Of a stretch of 64,000 nucleotides of DNA, positions 52,768 through 61,495 are shown in pieces. The notes beneath the pieces were generated by a model that had not been told where the DNA came from, did not search any database, and saw only the letters and a program-made list of their open reading frames with translations. Each line of letters starts with the position of its first letter. The stretch's first letter is position 1. Position numbers and translations under genes: made by a program. This stretch comes from Rhizobium sp. 11515TR. GTDB lineage: Bacteria; Pseudomonadota; Alphaproteobacteria; Rhizobiales; Rhizobiaceae. Location of the stretch: the NCBI RefSeq assembly GCF_002277895.1, contig NZ_CP022998.1, positions 3,763,501 to 3,827,500 on the forward strand, read 5' to 3'.

Positions 52768-54066
52768 TTACCCCTCAAGATTGAGGCGGATCGCGACCGA
52801 CCGCGCATGGGCATCCAGCCCCTCGGAATTGGCAAGCGCGATCGCCGCCGGCCCGAGCGCGCGAAGCTGCTCCGCCCCAAGCCGGAGAATAGAGGTGCGC
52901 TTGACGAAATCCAGCACGGAAAGTCCAGATGAGAAGCGCGCGGAGCGGGCCGTCGGCAGCACATGGTTCGAGCCGCCGACATAGTCGCCAATCACTTCGG
53001 GCGTATGACGACCGACGAAGATCGCGCCGGCATTGCGAATACCGGCCAAAAGCGGCTCGGGATCATCGACGGCAAGTTCCAGATGTTCGGCAGCGATACG
53101 GTTGGCAAGCGGTATCGCCTGTTTCAGATCGGAGACCAGGATGACCGCGCCGAAATCCCGCCAGCTCGCCGCCGCCGTCTGCGAGCGGCTGAGCCGTTTC
53201 AGCTGCCGCTCGACCGCCGCTTCCACGGCTCTGCCGAATTCGGCATCGTCGGTAATGAGGATCGATTGCGCGCTTTCATCGTGCTCAGCCTGCGCCAGCA
53301 GATCGGCGGCGATCCAGTCCGGATCGTTATTCTTGTCGGCGATAACAAGCACTTCCGAGGGGCCGGCGATCATGTCGATGCCGACAGTACCGAACACCTG
53401 GCGCTTGGCGGCAGCTACATAGGCATTGCCAGGGCCGGTGATCTTGTAAACCGGCTTGATCGTCTCCGTGCCATAGGCAAGGGCCGCGATCGCCTGCGCG
53501 CCGCCAATGCGGTAGATCTCCTCGACGCCGGCCATGCGCGCGGCGGCAAGCACGGCAGGATTGACGGCGCCGCCCGTAGCCGGCACGGCGATGACGATGC
53601 GGTCGACGCCGGCGACCTTGGCCGGCACGGCATTCATCAGCACCGAGCTCGGATAGCTCGCCGTGCCGCCGGGCACATAGAGGCCGACGGCCTCGATTGC
53701 CGTCCAGCGCGATCCCAAGCCGACACCGAGATCGTCCTCATAGATATCGTCCTTCGGCAGCTGCCGGCGGTGATGCGATTCGATGCGGGTGGCGGCGACC
53801 TTCAGCGCACCGAGGACCTCGGCCGGAACAGCCGCGATCGCCGCATCGATCTCCGCTTCGCTGACGCGCATCGGTGTTACGGCAAAATCGACGCCGTCGA
53901 ACTTTTTCGAATAACCCGCCAGGGCCGCGTCGCCCCGCGCCCGCACATCGTCGATGATACCGCGCACCACGGTATTCACATCCTCGGACACTTCCCGCTT
54001 GGTCGTCAGGAATGCGGCGAACTGCTGCTCGAACCCTTCCGACGCCTGATCCAGCCAGATAGCCAA
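52768..54066 (-). CDS. hisD: Histidinol dehydrogenase
   Basis: A 432-residue zinc enzyme that oxidises histidinol to histidine in two NAD-dependent steps, the end of histidine biosynthesis. Motifs: GLYVPGGTASYPSSVLMNAVPAKVAGV (as GLYVPGG and PAKVAGV), GPSEVLV, AEHLELAV with the catalytic Glu-His pair, and SNHVLPT. The best start is TTG at 54066: AGAGGA lies eight bases upstream and the protein then begins MAIWLDQAS, the usual rhizobial N-terminus. GTG at 54084 is an alternative. The gene lies between DUF2948 and UPF0262. Confidence 0.95.
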   Translation of the reverse strand: MAIWLDQASEGFEQQFAAFLTTKREVSEDVNTVVRGIIDDVRARGDAALAGYSKKFDGVDFAVTPMRVSEAEIDAAIAAVPAEVLGALKVAATRIESHHRRQLPKDDIYEDDLGVGLGSRWTAIEAVGLYVPGGTASYPSSVLMNAVPAKVAGVDRIVIAVPATGGAVNPAVLAAARMAGVEEIYRIGGAQAIAALAYGTETIKPVYKITGPGNAYVAAAKRQVFGTVGIDMIAGPSEVLVIADKNNDPDWIAADLLAQAEHDESAQSILITDDAEFGRAVEAAVERQLKRLSRSQTAAASWRDFGAVILVSDLKQAIPLANRIAAEHLELAVDDPEPLLAGIRNAGAIFVGRHTPEVIGDYVGGSNHVLPTARSARFSSGLSVLDFVKRTSILRLGAEQLRALGPAAIALANSEGLDAHARSVAIRLNLEG

Positions 54067-54123
54067 ACTGATATTCCTCTTCACTGCGGCCGCCTGCGGC
54101 GGCAAAAATCCAACCGTCGCTAT

Positions 54124-54567
54124 CTATTCGCCCGCGTCGGGATGTCGAGGCTTATGGGCCGTCTCCCATGCGCCACCGATATCCGCAAGCTGGGCCTCGA
54201 TGCATTCGACATCGAGCGCGATCGTGGCGTTGGCGGCAAGGGCAAGCTCGATCGTGCCGTCGGGCCCCTCGCCCTTCTGCTCGAAGCGGATGGCGAGCAG
54301 CGACAGCACTTCGTCACGGTTGCGCCGGTCGAAGCCGCTGGAACGCACGGCCTGCACGCGCTTGAACACCAGTGCCGAACGATGGCGTTCATAAGGCTTG
54401 CTGCGCTGATCCGACTGCTCCCAGACGAAACGATTGGCCGCGAGCGAAAACTGCTCCTGCTTCGGCGCAAAGGACATGTCGCCGACCTTGAAGACGCTAT
54501 CCTGCATATAGGCAGAGATGACATCCAGGTCTCCGGTGTCGAGTGCCATTAGCTTGAGATCGCTCAT
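54124..54567 (-). CDS. DUF2948 family protein
   Basis: A 147-residue soluble protein. MALDTGDLDVISAYMQDSV (ALDTGDLDVIS), RFVWEQSD and ERHRSALVFKRVQAV match DUF2948, an alphaproteobacterial family of unknown function that is regularly found between murA and hisD. ATG at 54567 has AAGGA close by; the frame upstream to 54729 lacks homology. Downstream, hisD starts 57 bases later. Confidence 0.85.
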   Translation of the reverse strand: MSDLKLMALDTGDLDVISAYMQDSVFKVGDMSFAPKQEQFSLAANRFVWEQSDQRSKPYERHRSALVFKRVQAVRSSGFDRRNRDEVLSLLAIRFEQKGEGPDGTIELALAANATIALDVECIEAQLADIGGAWETAHKPRHPDAGE

Positions 54568-54819
54568 TCGTCCTTTATCCCTAATCGCGCCATCAGGACA
54601 CCCGGCAAGTACGATTGCCGAGGTTTCTCTATTCTGGACATAAAATGCGAGCGCAAAAGACGCAACCGAAGAAAGCGGGCTTGCCCGCTCTCTTCGCGCT
54701 GACGGATGGAAATAAGCTCGATCATCCAAAATGCTGTCGCGCTTTTGCGACAGCGGAATACAGAAAACCGGAAAGCTGCTCGGGGGGAGGACAATCGCAT
54801 ATGAACGGAAGTCGCCGCA

Positions 54820-54973
54820 CCCCCTTCTCCCCAGCGGGGAGAAGGTGCCGTCAGGCGGATGAGGGGGTGCCTGCCAGGAATACGAAAACTCGTGAATTCA
54901 AATCGATATCCCCCCTCATCCGACCTCCTGAGCCTGTCGAGGGGGCGGGCCACCGTCTCCCCAAGGGGAGAAG
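54820..54973. repeat. RIME-like palindromic intergenic element, copy 2
   Basis: Outer hairpins CTTCTCCCC...GGGGAGAAG (from 54825) and GTCTCCCC...GGGGAGAAG (to 54973) enclose inner arms with GGATGAGGGGG and CCCCTCATCCGACC, as in copy 1. This copy carries an insertion of about 20 bases in its right arm (near 54926-54949). It fills most of the 463-base gap 54568-55030 between DUF2948 and murA; the remainder shows no gene. Confidence 0.75.
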
Positions 54974-55030
54974 GAATTTGCCGCGCCGATTTGCCCATAT
55001 GCGATTGCTCGGGGGAAAGCGCGATAGGGC

Positions 55031-56323
55031 TTAGTCGCTGATGCGCTCGACGACGGCGCCGCAGCGCGTCAGCTTGTCTTCCAGTCGCTCGAAACCGCGG
55101 TCGAGGTGATAGATGCGCGACACCAGCGTCTCGCCTTCGGCGGCAAGGCCGGCAATGACGAGCGAGACGGAAGCGCGAAGGTCGGTCGCCATAACCGGCG
55201 CGCCCTTCAGCTTCTGCACGCCTTCGACGCGGGCGGTCTGACCGGAAAGCGAGATCTTGGCGCCGAGGCGGGCGAGCTCCTGCACATGCATGAAGCGGTT
55301 TTCGAAGATAGTCTCGGTGATGTTCGAGACGCCCGACGAGCGCGTCATCAGCGCCATGAACTGCGCCTGCAGGTCGGTCGGGAAGCCGGGGAACGGATCG
55401 GTCACGACGTCGACCGGCTGGATGCCGCCGCCATTGCGCATGACGCGGATGCCGTTATTGGTCGGCGAAACCGTGGCACCGGCGCGGCGCAGGCTTTCGA
55501 GCGCGGTGTCGAGCAGGGCGACATCGGTATTCTCAAGAGTGACATCGCCGCCGGCCATGGCGACCGCCATGGCATAGGTGCCGGTCTCGATCCGGTCGGG
55601 CAGCACGCGGTGACGGGCGCCGGAGAGCGAGGTGACGCCTTCGATGGTGATCGTGCTGGTGCCGGCGCCGGAAATCTTGGCGCCCATGGCGATCAGGCAG
55701 TTGGCGAGATCGACGATTTCGGGCTCGCGGGCGGCATTGCCGATGATCGTGGTGCCGCGGGCAAGCGTGGCGGCCATCATCAGCACATGCGTCGCGCCGA
55801 CGGAAACCTTCGGAAAGTCATAACGCGCTCCGATGAGGCCGCCCTTCGGCGCGGTGGCGTTGATATAGCCGCCATCGATTTCCATAGTGGCGCCGAGCGC
55901 CTGCAAGCCCTCAATGAAGAGATCGACCGGGCGCGTGCCGATGGCGCAGCCGCCGGGCAGCGACACGCGCGCCTGGCCCTCGCGGGCGAGCAGCGGCCCG
56001 ATGACCCAGAAGCTCGCGCGCATCTTGGCGACCAGCTCATAAGGTGCTGTCGTATCGACGATGGTGCGGCAGGTGAAATGGATGGTGCGGGAATAGCCGT
56101 CTTCCTGGCGCTCGCGCCGGCCGTTGACGGCGACATCGACGCCGTGATTGCCGAGAATGCGCATCAGGAGCTCGACATCGGCCAGATGCGGCACGTTTTC
56201 GAGCGTCAGTGTATCGCTTGTCAGCAGCGAGGCGATCATCAGCGGCAGGGCGGCATTCTTGGCGCCGGAGATCGGAATGATACCGTTGAGCTCATTGCCG
56301 CCGACAATCCTGATACGATCCAT
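55031..56323 (-). CDS. murA: UDP-N-acetylglucosamine 1-carboxyvinyltransferase
   Basis: This 430-residue enzyme catalyses the first committed step of peptidoglycan synthesis, transferring enolpyruvate to UDP-GlcNAc. Lys22-Asn23 (SGAKNAAL) and the catalytic Cys126 (LPGGCAIGTRP) are present, so the enzyme should be sensitive to fosfomycin. Length is normal (E. coli 419). The start MDRIRIVGG is standard. The closing genes DUF2948 and hisD on one side and a small conserved gene on the other reproduce the rhizobial order. Confidence 0.97.
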   Translation of the reverse strand: MDRIRIVGGNELNGIIPISGAKNAALPLMIASLLTSDTLTLENVPHLADVELLMRILGNHGVDVAVNGRRERQEDGYSRTIHFTCRTIVDTTAPYELVAKMRASFWVIGPLLAREGQARVSLPGGCAIGTRPVDLFIEGLQALGATMEIDGGYINATAPKGGLIGARYDFPKVSVGATHVLMMAATLARGTTIIGNAAREPEIVDLANCLIAMGAKISGAGTSTITIEGVTSLSGARHRVLPDRIETGTYAMAVAMAGGDVTLENTDVALLDTALESLRRAGATVSPTNNGIRVMRNGGGIQPVDVVTDPFPGFPTDLQAQFMALMTRSSGVSNITETIFENRFMHVQELARLGAKISLSGQTARVEGVQKLKGAPVMATDLRASVSLVIAGLAAEGETLVSRIYHLDRGFERLEDKLTRCGAVVERISD

Positions 56324-56467
56324 ATAAGCAATACGGGCGAGGCCCGCCTTTCCTGATAGTTCCGGGCGCCTCGAGTCGCGGGCGCCAGGTTTCGTGCACC
56401 TGGTAAAACGCGCTCTTTAGACGAAATAGATTAACGCATCAATTCGTTTGATGATGGGCGACATCAA

Positions 56468-56740
56468 TCATTGCGATTCGTCCCTTTTTGCGGCGGAATC
56501 GGCATTATCCCCAGCCTTTGCAGCCGGCAGCCCATCCGTCTCGTCGGCCTGACCGGCGCGCCGCGCCCGCACCTGCTGCTTGCGCCGCGCCAGATTCTCG
56601 CGCAGCTTCTGCGCGGCACGCTCGCGCCGCCGATCCGCCTCCGTGACCTGCTTGCCGCCCACGGGCGCACCCGCCTCGCCGGAGGCCAAGCCACCCTGCA
56701 AAGCCTGCCCTTCATCGATTTTCGTCTTGTCCGCACCCAT
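56468..56740 (-). CDS. Small charged hypothetical protein
   Basis: A 90-residue, highly charged and Ala-rich protein (RRRERAAQKLRENLARRKQQ in two segments), largely helical and probably disordered in part. No motif is recognised. The ATG at 56740 has GAGGAAGCC upstream; the frame extends to 56806 but without a ribosome site. It lies upstream of murA, separated by 144 bases, and could be a conserved rhizobial protein of unknown function. Confidence 0.55.
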   Translation of the reverse strand: MGADKTKIDEGQALQGGLASGEAGAPVGGKQVTEADRRRERAAQKLRENLARRKQQVRARRAGQADETDGLPAAKAGDNADSAAKRDESQ

Positions 56741-56896
56741 GGCTTCCTCATAGCGGAAAACCTTAGGCGCCAAAAGACCGACACATTTTTTCCAACGAAC
56801 TTTCAAAGAACTTGCAATTTGCGGCTTGCACTCCGCCCCGACCTATGGCAATAGCCGCCTCGCCCAATACGGCGCACTCAAGTGGCGCCACGGATT

Positions 56897-56971
56897 GCTG
56901 CTATAGCTCAGGGGTAGAGCACTCCCTTGGTAAGGGAGAGGCCGAGAGTTCAAATCTCTCTAGCAGCACCA
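56897..56971 (+). tRNA. tRNA-Thr (anticodon GGT)
   Basis: A complete 75-base cloverleaf: acceptor GCTGCTA/TAGCAGC, D-arm AGCTCAGGGGTAGAGC, anticodon stem CTCCC/GGGAG with loop TTGGTAA and anticodon GGT, T-arm GAGAG-TTCAAAT-CTCTC, and encoded CCA. All stems pair. Its 3' two-thirds recur in decayed form at 59252-59319. T7 follows the CCA and may end transcription. Confidence 0.97.
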
Positions 56972-57275
56972 GTTTTTTTATCACTAAATTTCTATGGTTT
57001 GTTGTTATTCTTGGTGCCTGTATTGAACGCCTTTCCAAAAGGCTGGTGGTTCCTCAGAATGGCGAGTAGTCCGGTAAATTCCTATGTTCTTAAAGTCATG
57101 GAATTGAATTTTCCGGCTCAGGATACGAGTCTCGCAAGGCACTCTTGCCGCTATTAGATGGACCCGAGAACAACTATCAAACATTATGCCCGGATTTTCA
57201 GTGCAATTTTCGTTTTATGAAATTGTGCTGCCTTAGACGAAACCATGTCCCCGTAGGTTCTCAAGCAATTTAGGA

Positions 57276-58163
57276 ATGTGTAAAAAAGTATATAAGGACA
57301 ACTTTGCGGGTCATTGGATGCGAAACATAAGATTAGAGGTTTTTGCGCTCTGGCTGGCGTGCTTCATATCAGCGGGCTTTTGCATTACCACCGCGTATCA
57401 AGATCGGCCGGCGTCAGCCACGGTGCTAGGCGTTCTGACCGGGGTCTTCCTAATTTTTATCTATCTTCCTCTCATGGATAATTTTGCGTTCTTCGGTCTA
57501 AAAGCTCAGCTCCGAGCCCGCATCAATGAGGCTGAGGAACTGACAAAAACGCTTGCGGCGTTCACTGCGACATCGTCACGACTACTTCTTTTTCAACTGG
57601 GCTATATGAACAGGATGGCCGATGTCCCGTGGGAGACGAAGGTCCAATTTATGAAAGAGATTGAGGACACCGTAGCAAAGCACCACATTCCAGGCGATCA
57701 GGTTCATTCCATGAAGGAACCGCTGTTACGGTTTCTCACTCTCGATCTCTTTTCAATTGCTTATAACGTCATTTCTGCCAGAGCAAGAAAGCTCCGAGAC
57801 ACAATTCAAACTGAGATCGATCTCACCTTCCCGTCCGGCATCGATCCAAAGGATCCGAAATACTTAGCTCTGACGGAGAAGTTGAAAACCGTACATCCAG
57901 ATCTGGATGACTTTGGAGAATTACTCCTTTCAGAGAGAATAAAAGACCCGAAGAAGGTGCTGGCGGACATGCTGAAGCGCTCAGGGCTTCTTGAAGAAGA
58001 TCTTCGAAAAATGGAACCGCTTCTTGATGAGACTGGTGATATAGCGGCCGATGTGTGGAGTCGTCACACGGTTACAGAGCGAGCGCTCGCCTTCCTAGCC
58101 ACTTTTCCGAAATACGATAGCTGGAAAGATCGTTATGAAGCGATTTTTGGCGAGAAAGCGTAA
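57276..58163 (+). CDS. Unrecognised membrane protein with two N-terminal helices
   Basis: A 295-residue protein of no family I recognise. Two membrane helices at residues about 22-42 and 49-70 are followed by a soluble, charged, helical domain of about 220 residues with repeated KDPK-type stretches (IDPKDPKYLALTEK and ERIKDPKKVLADML), presumably cytoplasmic. ATG at 57276 has AGGA immediately before it; ATG at 57318 gives a start closer to the first helix. It precedes the next gene by 11 bases, so they form an operon. Codon use is more AT-rich than in neighbours. Confidence 0.7.
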   Translation: MCKKVYKDNFAGHWMRNIRLEVFALWLACFISAGFCITTAYQDRPASATVLGVLTGVFLIFIYLPLMDNFAFFGLKAQLRARINEAEELTKTLAAFTATSSRLLLFQLGYMNRMADVPWETKVQFMKEIEDTVAKHHIPGDQVHSMKEPLLRFLTLDLFSIAYNVISARARKLRDTIQTEIDLTFPSGIDPKDPKYLALTEKLKTVHPDLDDFGELLLSERIKDPKKVLADMLKRSGLLEEDLRKMEPLLDETGDIAADVWSRHTVTERALAFLATFPKYDSWKDRYEAIFGEKA

Positions 58164-58174
58164 GGGGAGACGTT

Positions 58175-59086
58175 ATGGTGCCACTTACTTTCGATGCGCG
58201 AGGCTATCGTTTCGAAAAAGGCTTGGAGATCTTAAGGGCGGGATTTAATGGCGCAAGGGACGGCGCACTGGAAAAGAATGACAGACTCCAAGCCAAGCTG
58301 GCTCAATATCAGGATGCTTTGAAAAACGGCGAGCAGCCAGTCGGCGAAAACGACGACGACGGGCATTATCTTTGGGATCTTGAAACTCTTCTCGTTATGG
58401 ATCTAGAAGAGGCGGCAGAGGCAGTGTTGGAACTGCGAAAAGCATTTGTGCTAGCGATTTATCACTTCTGGGAACGAACGATACGATCCTACTGCAACAC
58501 GCATGAATTCGGACATAATAGCCTCGTAAAGAAAGCCGTCCGTAGCGGTATCGCGGTCGATAAAAATAGTCTTCAGAAAATCCAACACCTCGCGAATGTC
58601 TTGAAACACAATACGAGCGACTTAGGCCGCGCGCTGCGAGAGAGCTGGCCAGATATTTTCCCAAAAGGGTTCGAGCCGAATGGTAAGACTGATTGGTATT
58701 CCGCAGTAGCATTAACAGACGAGGACGTTAATTTTGCATTTGAGGCAATTTCGAATTCTGGGCCAAGGAGTAGACCGAGCGTCAATAAGCCTTCGCAACC
58801 AAGTGAAAACCAAGCCACCGAGAAGATCGAGATGGTTTCCAAGCCAATGCGGCATGAAATTCTAGACCTAGATATGCAAGATCCTGCCTTCAGGAAATCA
58901 GCTAAGGAAATCGCAGCGGTTGCGATGCTTCAGGGCCTTAACTGGTCATTTGTGGGAGGGACCAAGCGCTTCTTAAAGTTGAGCGGAGAGCCGGAGCAAA
59001 ATGGCGCGTTCGCCGAAGTCGACGTTTATATGAAGTCCGTCCCTTACGAGAGCGATCAGAAACCAGATTCCGAACCGGATATCTAG
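58175..59086 (+). CDS. Unrecognised helical protein with an NxxKH segment
   Basis: A 303-residue soluble protein. Residues 65-165 look like a helical bundle ending in QHLANVLKHNTSDLGRAL (NVLKHN at 141-146). This resembles the helix with an xNxxKH motif found in several HEPN-like and abortive-infection families, but a clear R-x4-6-H ribonuclease motif is not seen, so the assignment is tentative. A Ser/Pro/Gln-rich linker (about 195-220) leads to a C-terminal segment. GGGGAGACG sits before the ATG. The pairing with a membrane protein would suit a defence or signalling module. Confidence 0.7.
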   Translation: MVPLTFDARGYRFEKGLEILRAGFNGARDGALEKNDRLQAKLAQYQDALKNGEQPVGENDDDGHYLWDLETLLVMDLEEAAEAVLELRKAFVLAIYHFWERTIRSYCNTHEFGHNSLVKKAVRSGIAVDKNSLQKIQHLANVLKHNTSDLGRALRESWPDIFPKGFEPNGKTDWYSAVALTDEDVNFAFEAISNSGPRSRPSVNKPSQPSENQATEKIEMVSKPMRHEILDLDMQDPAFRKSAKEIAAVAMLQGLNWSFVGGTKRFLKLSGEPEQNGAFAEVDVYMKSVPYESDQKPDSEPDI

Positions 59087-59251
59087 GTATCGTCCAGCCC
59101 AGCGATTCGGCCGCATTGCATTACCGCTCGCGCAAACCTTTGCAGGAGGCGTGCCGCGGTAGTTAAATGCGCGTCGCAGACCAGGTTCCTTGCGAAGCAA
59201 TTGGCCAATACTGGCGCTAACATTTCTCCCTGGCGGCAAGGGCCAGCTTCT

Positions 59252-59319
59252 GGCGCTGGAAGGGTAAAGCACTCCCTTGGCAAGGGAGAAGCCGAGAGTT
59301 CAAATCTCCAGCGGCACCA
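59252..59319 (+). pseudogene. Decayed tRNA-Thr-like copy with anticodon GGC
   Basis: Compared with tRNA-Thr at 56897-56971, the copy keeps the anticodon stem (CTCCC/GGGAG), the variable region and CCA, but has lost about five bases in the D-arm and two in the T-stem. The anticodon loop reads TTGGCAA (GGC, alanine codon GCC) instead of TTGGTAA. The acceptor GGCGCTG/CAGCGGC pairs at six of seven positions. It is unlikely to fold as a working tRNA and is better read as an attachment-site remnant or decayed duplicate. Confidence 0.7.
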
Positions 59320-59441
59320 GTTTTCCTCCGGAAATCTCTTAATCCTTTGAGCTCCAGCGTAAAATTGCTCGTTACCTGAACTTGGCGTTTGCGCCATAAT
59401 ACACCAATCAGATTCGTTGTGGCCGAGGATAGAAGTCGATC

Positions 59442-60272
59442 ATGATTAGCGGAGGACTTCGAGCGATTTCTGAGACGGCCGCACCGCAAAAGGGAGAACT
59501 GCTTTCGGTTGTCCGGCAAAATCGCTCCAATAACCTGATCGTCTACTTCAATTCCTACGGCGTGGAGAACCGCCCCGGCAAACAGCCCGGCAGGCCGTTC
59601 GGAACAAGGTTCCAGAATTATCGAAAAATCATCCGCTACGATGCGCATGCCATCTGGTTCGTGGAAGAGAAGGGCTCCTGGTATCTTGAACATCAGGACC
59701 GCATCCTGGACGTCCTTATGCGCTACATCGTCGAGCATGATATCACGGCGATCAAAATGATCGGCTCCAGCGCCGGCGGATACGCAGCGATCAGAATGGG
59801 GTTGCTGCTGGATCAACGGCTTGAGCAAAACGGCAGCAACGCCACGATCCTCTCTTTCGCGATCAATCCCCAAACCGGCTTTCGGCCGGACTTGTTCGCC
59901 CGCATCGAAAGGGCGACACTGGAAGGCCGCTGGCAGGGTGCGCGACTTGGACAGGATCCCATAGTGCTCGCAAAGGACTATATCGACACCTACGCACACA
60001 TGCAGATCGATCTCGTCGAGCTTGCGCGGAACTACCAACCGCGAAACGTCGGCATCGTGCTGATCTACGATAACCTCAATCCGATCGAGGCGACCTTCTG
60101 CGGCGACCTTGCAGATATTGATTTCATTCTGCACGTCCCGGTGCCGCTTGGTCTAAACCACTTCGATGGAGCAACGAAAATCCTCCTCAACGAATTGTGG
60201 CCGATCTTCGATCAAGCTCTGCCTTTCCCCAAATTGGACAATGCAGATGGGGAGCTGCGCGCCCTGACATGA
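59442..60272 (+). CDS. Alpha/beta-hydrolase-like protein
   Basis: A 276-residue protein. IKMIGSSAGGYAAIRMG at residues 104-120 gives a nucleophile elbow with Ser110 (G-x-S-x-G), IYDNLNPIEA follows a strand near residue 210, and GLNHFDGA near residue 243 supplies the histidine. The N-terminal LIVYFNSYG could hold the oxyanion strand. This pattern recalls hydrolase-like proteins in capsule gene clusters, but the family is not certain. No signal peptide. It starts 117 bases after the tRNA remnant and may mark the native side of the islet junction. Confidence 0.6.
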   Translation: MISGGLRAISETAAPQKGELLSVVRQNRSNNLIVYFNSYGVENRPGKQPGRPFGTRFQNYRKIIRYDAHAIWFVEEKGSWYLEHQDRILDVLMRYIVEHDITAIKMIGSSAGGYAAIRMGLLLDQRLEQNGSNATILSFAINPQTGFRPDLFARIERATLEGRWQGARLGQDPIVLAKDYIDTYAHMQIDLVELARNYQPRNVGIVLIYDNLNPIEATFCGDLADIDFILHVPVPLGLNHFDGATKILLNELWPIFDQALPFPKLDNADGELRALT

Positions 60273-60396
60273 AGCCGCCTTCGACACATACAAATCTGTT
60301 CCTGTGACAGCACGCTTCACCCCTCCCCAATTCCGCTGCAATCTCCCGTTTAAACCCTCTCCCATCACATCCTTCTTGGCCGGGAGAAAAGCCTCA

Positions 60397-61461
60397 ATGT
60401 CGAAACTACGCGTCGCCGTTCTGTTTGGCGGTCAGTCCAGCGAGCATGAGGTTTCCGTCATGTCGGCCCGCAATGTCGTCAAGGCGATCGATGGCGGCAG
60501 ATATGAGATCGTGCCGATCCTGATCGATCGCGGCGGGCGCTGGCTGCTGGTGGAGGAAAAGGGCGGCGCGCTGCCGGAGCCGATTGCCTATGAGGGCCGG
60601 CAAGTCTGCCTGGTTCCGGGCGGCAAGGGCCGGCTGCTGGCGCTGGAAGGAACTAGTGCGCGTGAGTTGCCTGCGGTCGATGTGCTGTTTCCGGTGCTGC
60701 ATGGGCTGAACGGCGAGGATGGCTCCATTCAGGGCCTGGCCCAGATCGTCGGCCTGCCCCTCGTCGGCTGCGGCATTCTGGGCTCGGCCAATGCGATCGA
60801 CAAGGATATGGCAAAGCGCCTGCTGCGTGAGGCCGGCCTGCCGGTGGCGCGTTCCCTAACGCTGACGCGCGGCGAAAAGCCCGATTTCGATGAGATCGCC
60901 GCCACCCTCGGCTCGCCCATCTTCGTCAAACCCACGCGCCAGGGCTCGTCGGTCGGGGTCAGCAAGGCGCAGGATGCTGCAGCGTTCGAGACAGCGCTTG
61001 CCGAGGCCTTCCGGCATGACCGCAGGGTGCTGGTGGAAGAATTCGTGCGCGCCCGCGAGATCGAATATGCCGTGCTGGAGCAGCCGGATGGCACGCTCTT
61101 CGTCTCCGTGCCGGGCGAGATCGCGACATCGGCAACGTACGAGCTTTACTCCTACGAGGCGAAATATCTCGATCAGAACGGCGCAGTCGTCACCGTGCCG
61201 GCGGATATTCCGGCCGAGGCCGCAAAGGCGCTGAAGCGCATGGCAGCGGACGGTTTTCGCGCGCTCGGATGCGAAGGGCTGGCGCGCGTCGATTTCTTTC
61301 TGCGGCCGGATGGCAGCGCCGTCATCAACGAGATCAACACCATGCCCGGCTTCACAAATATCAGCATGTATCCCAAGGCCATGGGTGCCTCGGGCATTTC
61401 CTATCCCGAACTCATCAGCCGGCTGATCGAGCACGGGCTGGCGCGGGCGCGGCAGGGGTAA
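60397..61461 (+). CDS. ddlA: D-alanine--D-alanine ligase (DdlA type)
   Basis: A 354-residue ATP-grasp ligase that makes the D-Ala-D-Ala dipeptide for peptidoglycan. It has VLFGGQSSEHEVSVMSA at the N-terminus, KDMAKRLL, FVKPTRQGSSVGV in the ATP site, YLDQNGAVVTVPADI in the mobile loop and NEINTMPGFTNISMYP with the metal and substrate ligands. The length and the extra N-terminal segment (DRGGRWLL) are those of DdlA rather than DdlB, which normally lies in the division cluster. The ATG at 60397 follows GGGAG at a slightly long distance. Confidence 0.92.
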   Translation: MSKLRVAVLFGGQSSEHEVSVMSARNVVKAIDGGRYEIVPILIDRGGRWLLVEEKGGALPEPIAYEGRQVCLVPGGKGRLLALEGTSARELPAVDVLFPVLHGLNGEDGSIQGLAQIVGLPLVGCGILGSANAIDKDMAKRLLREAGLPVARSLTLTRGEKPDFDEIAATLGSPIFVKPTRQGSSVGVSKAQDAAAFETALAEAFRHDRRVLVEEFVRAREIEYAVLEQPDGTLFVSVPGEIATSATYELYSYEAKYLDQNGAVVTVPADIPAEAAKALKRMAADGFRALGCEGLARVDFFLRPDGSAVINEINTMPGFTNISMYPKAMGASGISYPELISRLIEHGLARARQG

Positions 61462-61495
61462 TCCAAAGGGGCGGCTGGCTTCGATGCCGCCGCCG

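Larger units (their letters stand above)
56912..59324. mobile_element. Candidate two-gene islet integrated at tRNA-Thr
   Basis: An imperfect direct repeat flanks the insert: 56912-56976, within and just after tRNA-Thr, and 59262-59324. I count about 58 of 65 positions identical with a two-base gap. Between them lie two co-directional genes with visibly lower GC than the surrounding housekeeping genes. tRNA 3' ends are the classic attachment sites of integrative elements. No integrase gene is present, so it would be a remnant or a passenger. A decayed duplicated tRNA without any element is the alternative. The 304 bases 56972-57275 are AT-rich with nothing I recognise. Confidence 0.5.

Noticed and set aside
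56812..57157. Small frames across tRNA-Thr and its flank
   Set aside because: They run through the tRNA and end soon after it; no ribosome site or conserved motif.
59252..59319. Functional second tRNA (alanine, GGC)
   Set aside because: Deletions in the D-arm and T-stem make a working cloverleaf unlikely.
56912..59324. Complete integrative element with integrase
   Set aside because: No integrase, recombinase or excisionase frame is visible between the repeats or nearby.
59217..60134. 305-residue minus-strand frame over the hydrolase-like gene and the tRNA remnant
   Set aside because: It runs through the tRNA-like sequence and opposes a better supported gene with a nucleophile elbow.
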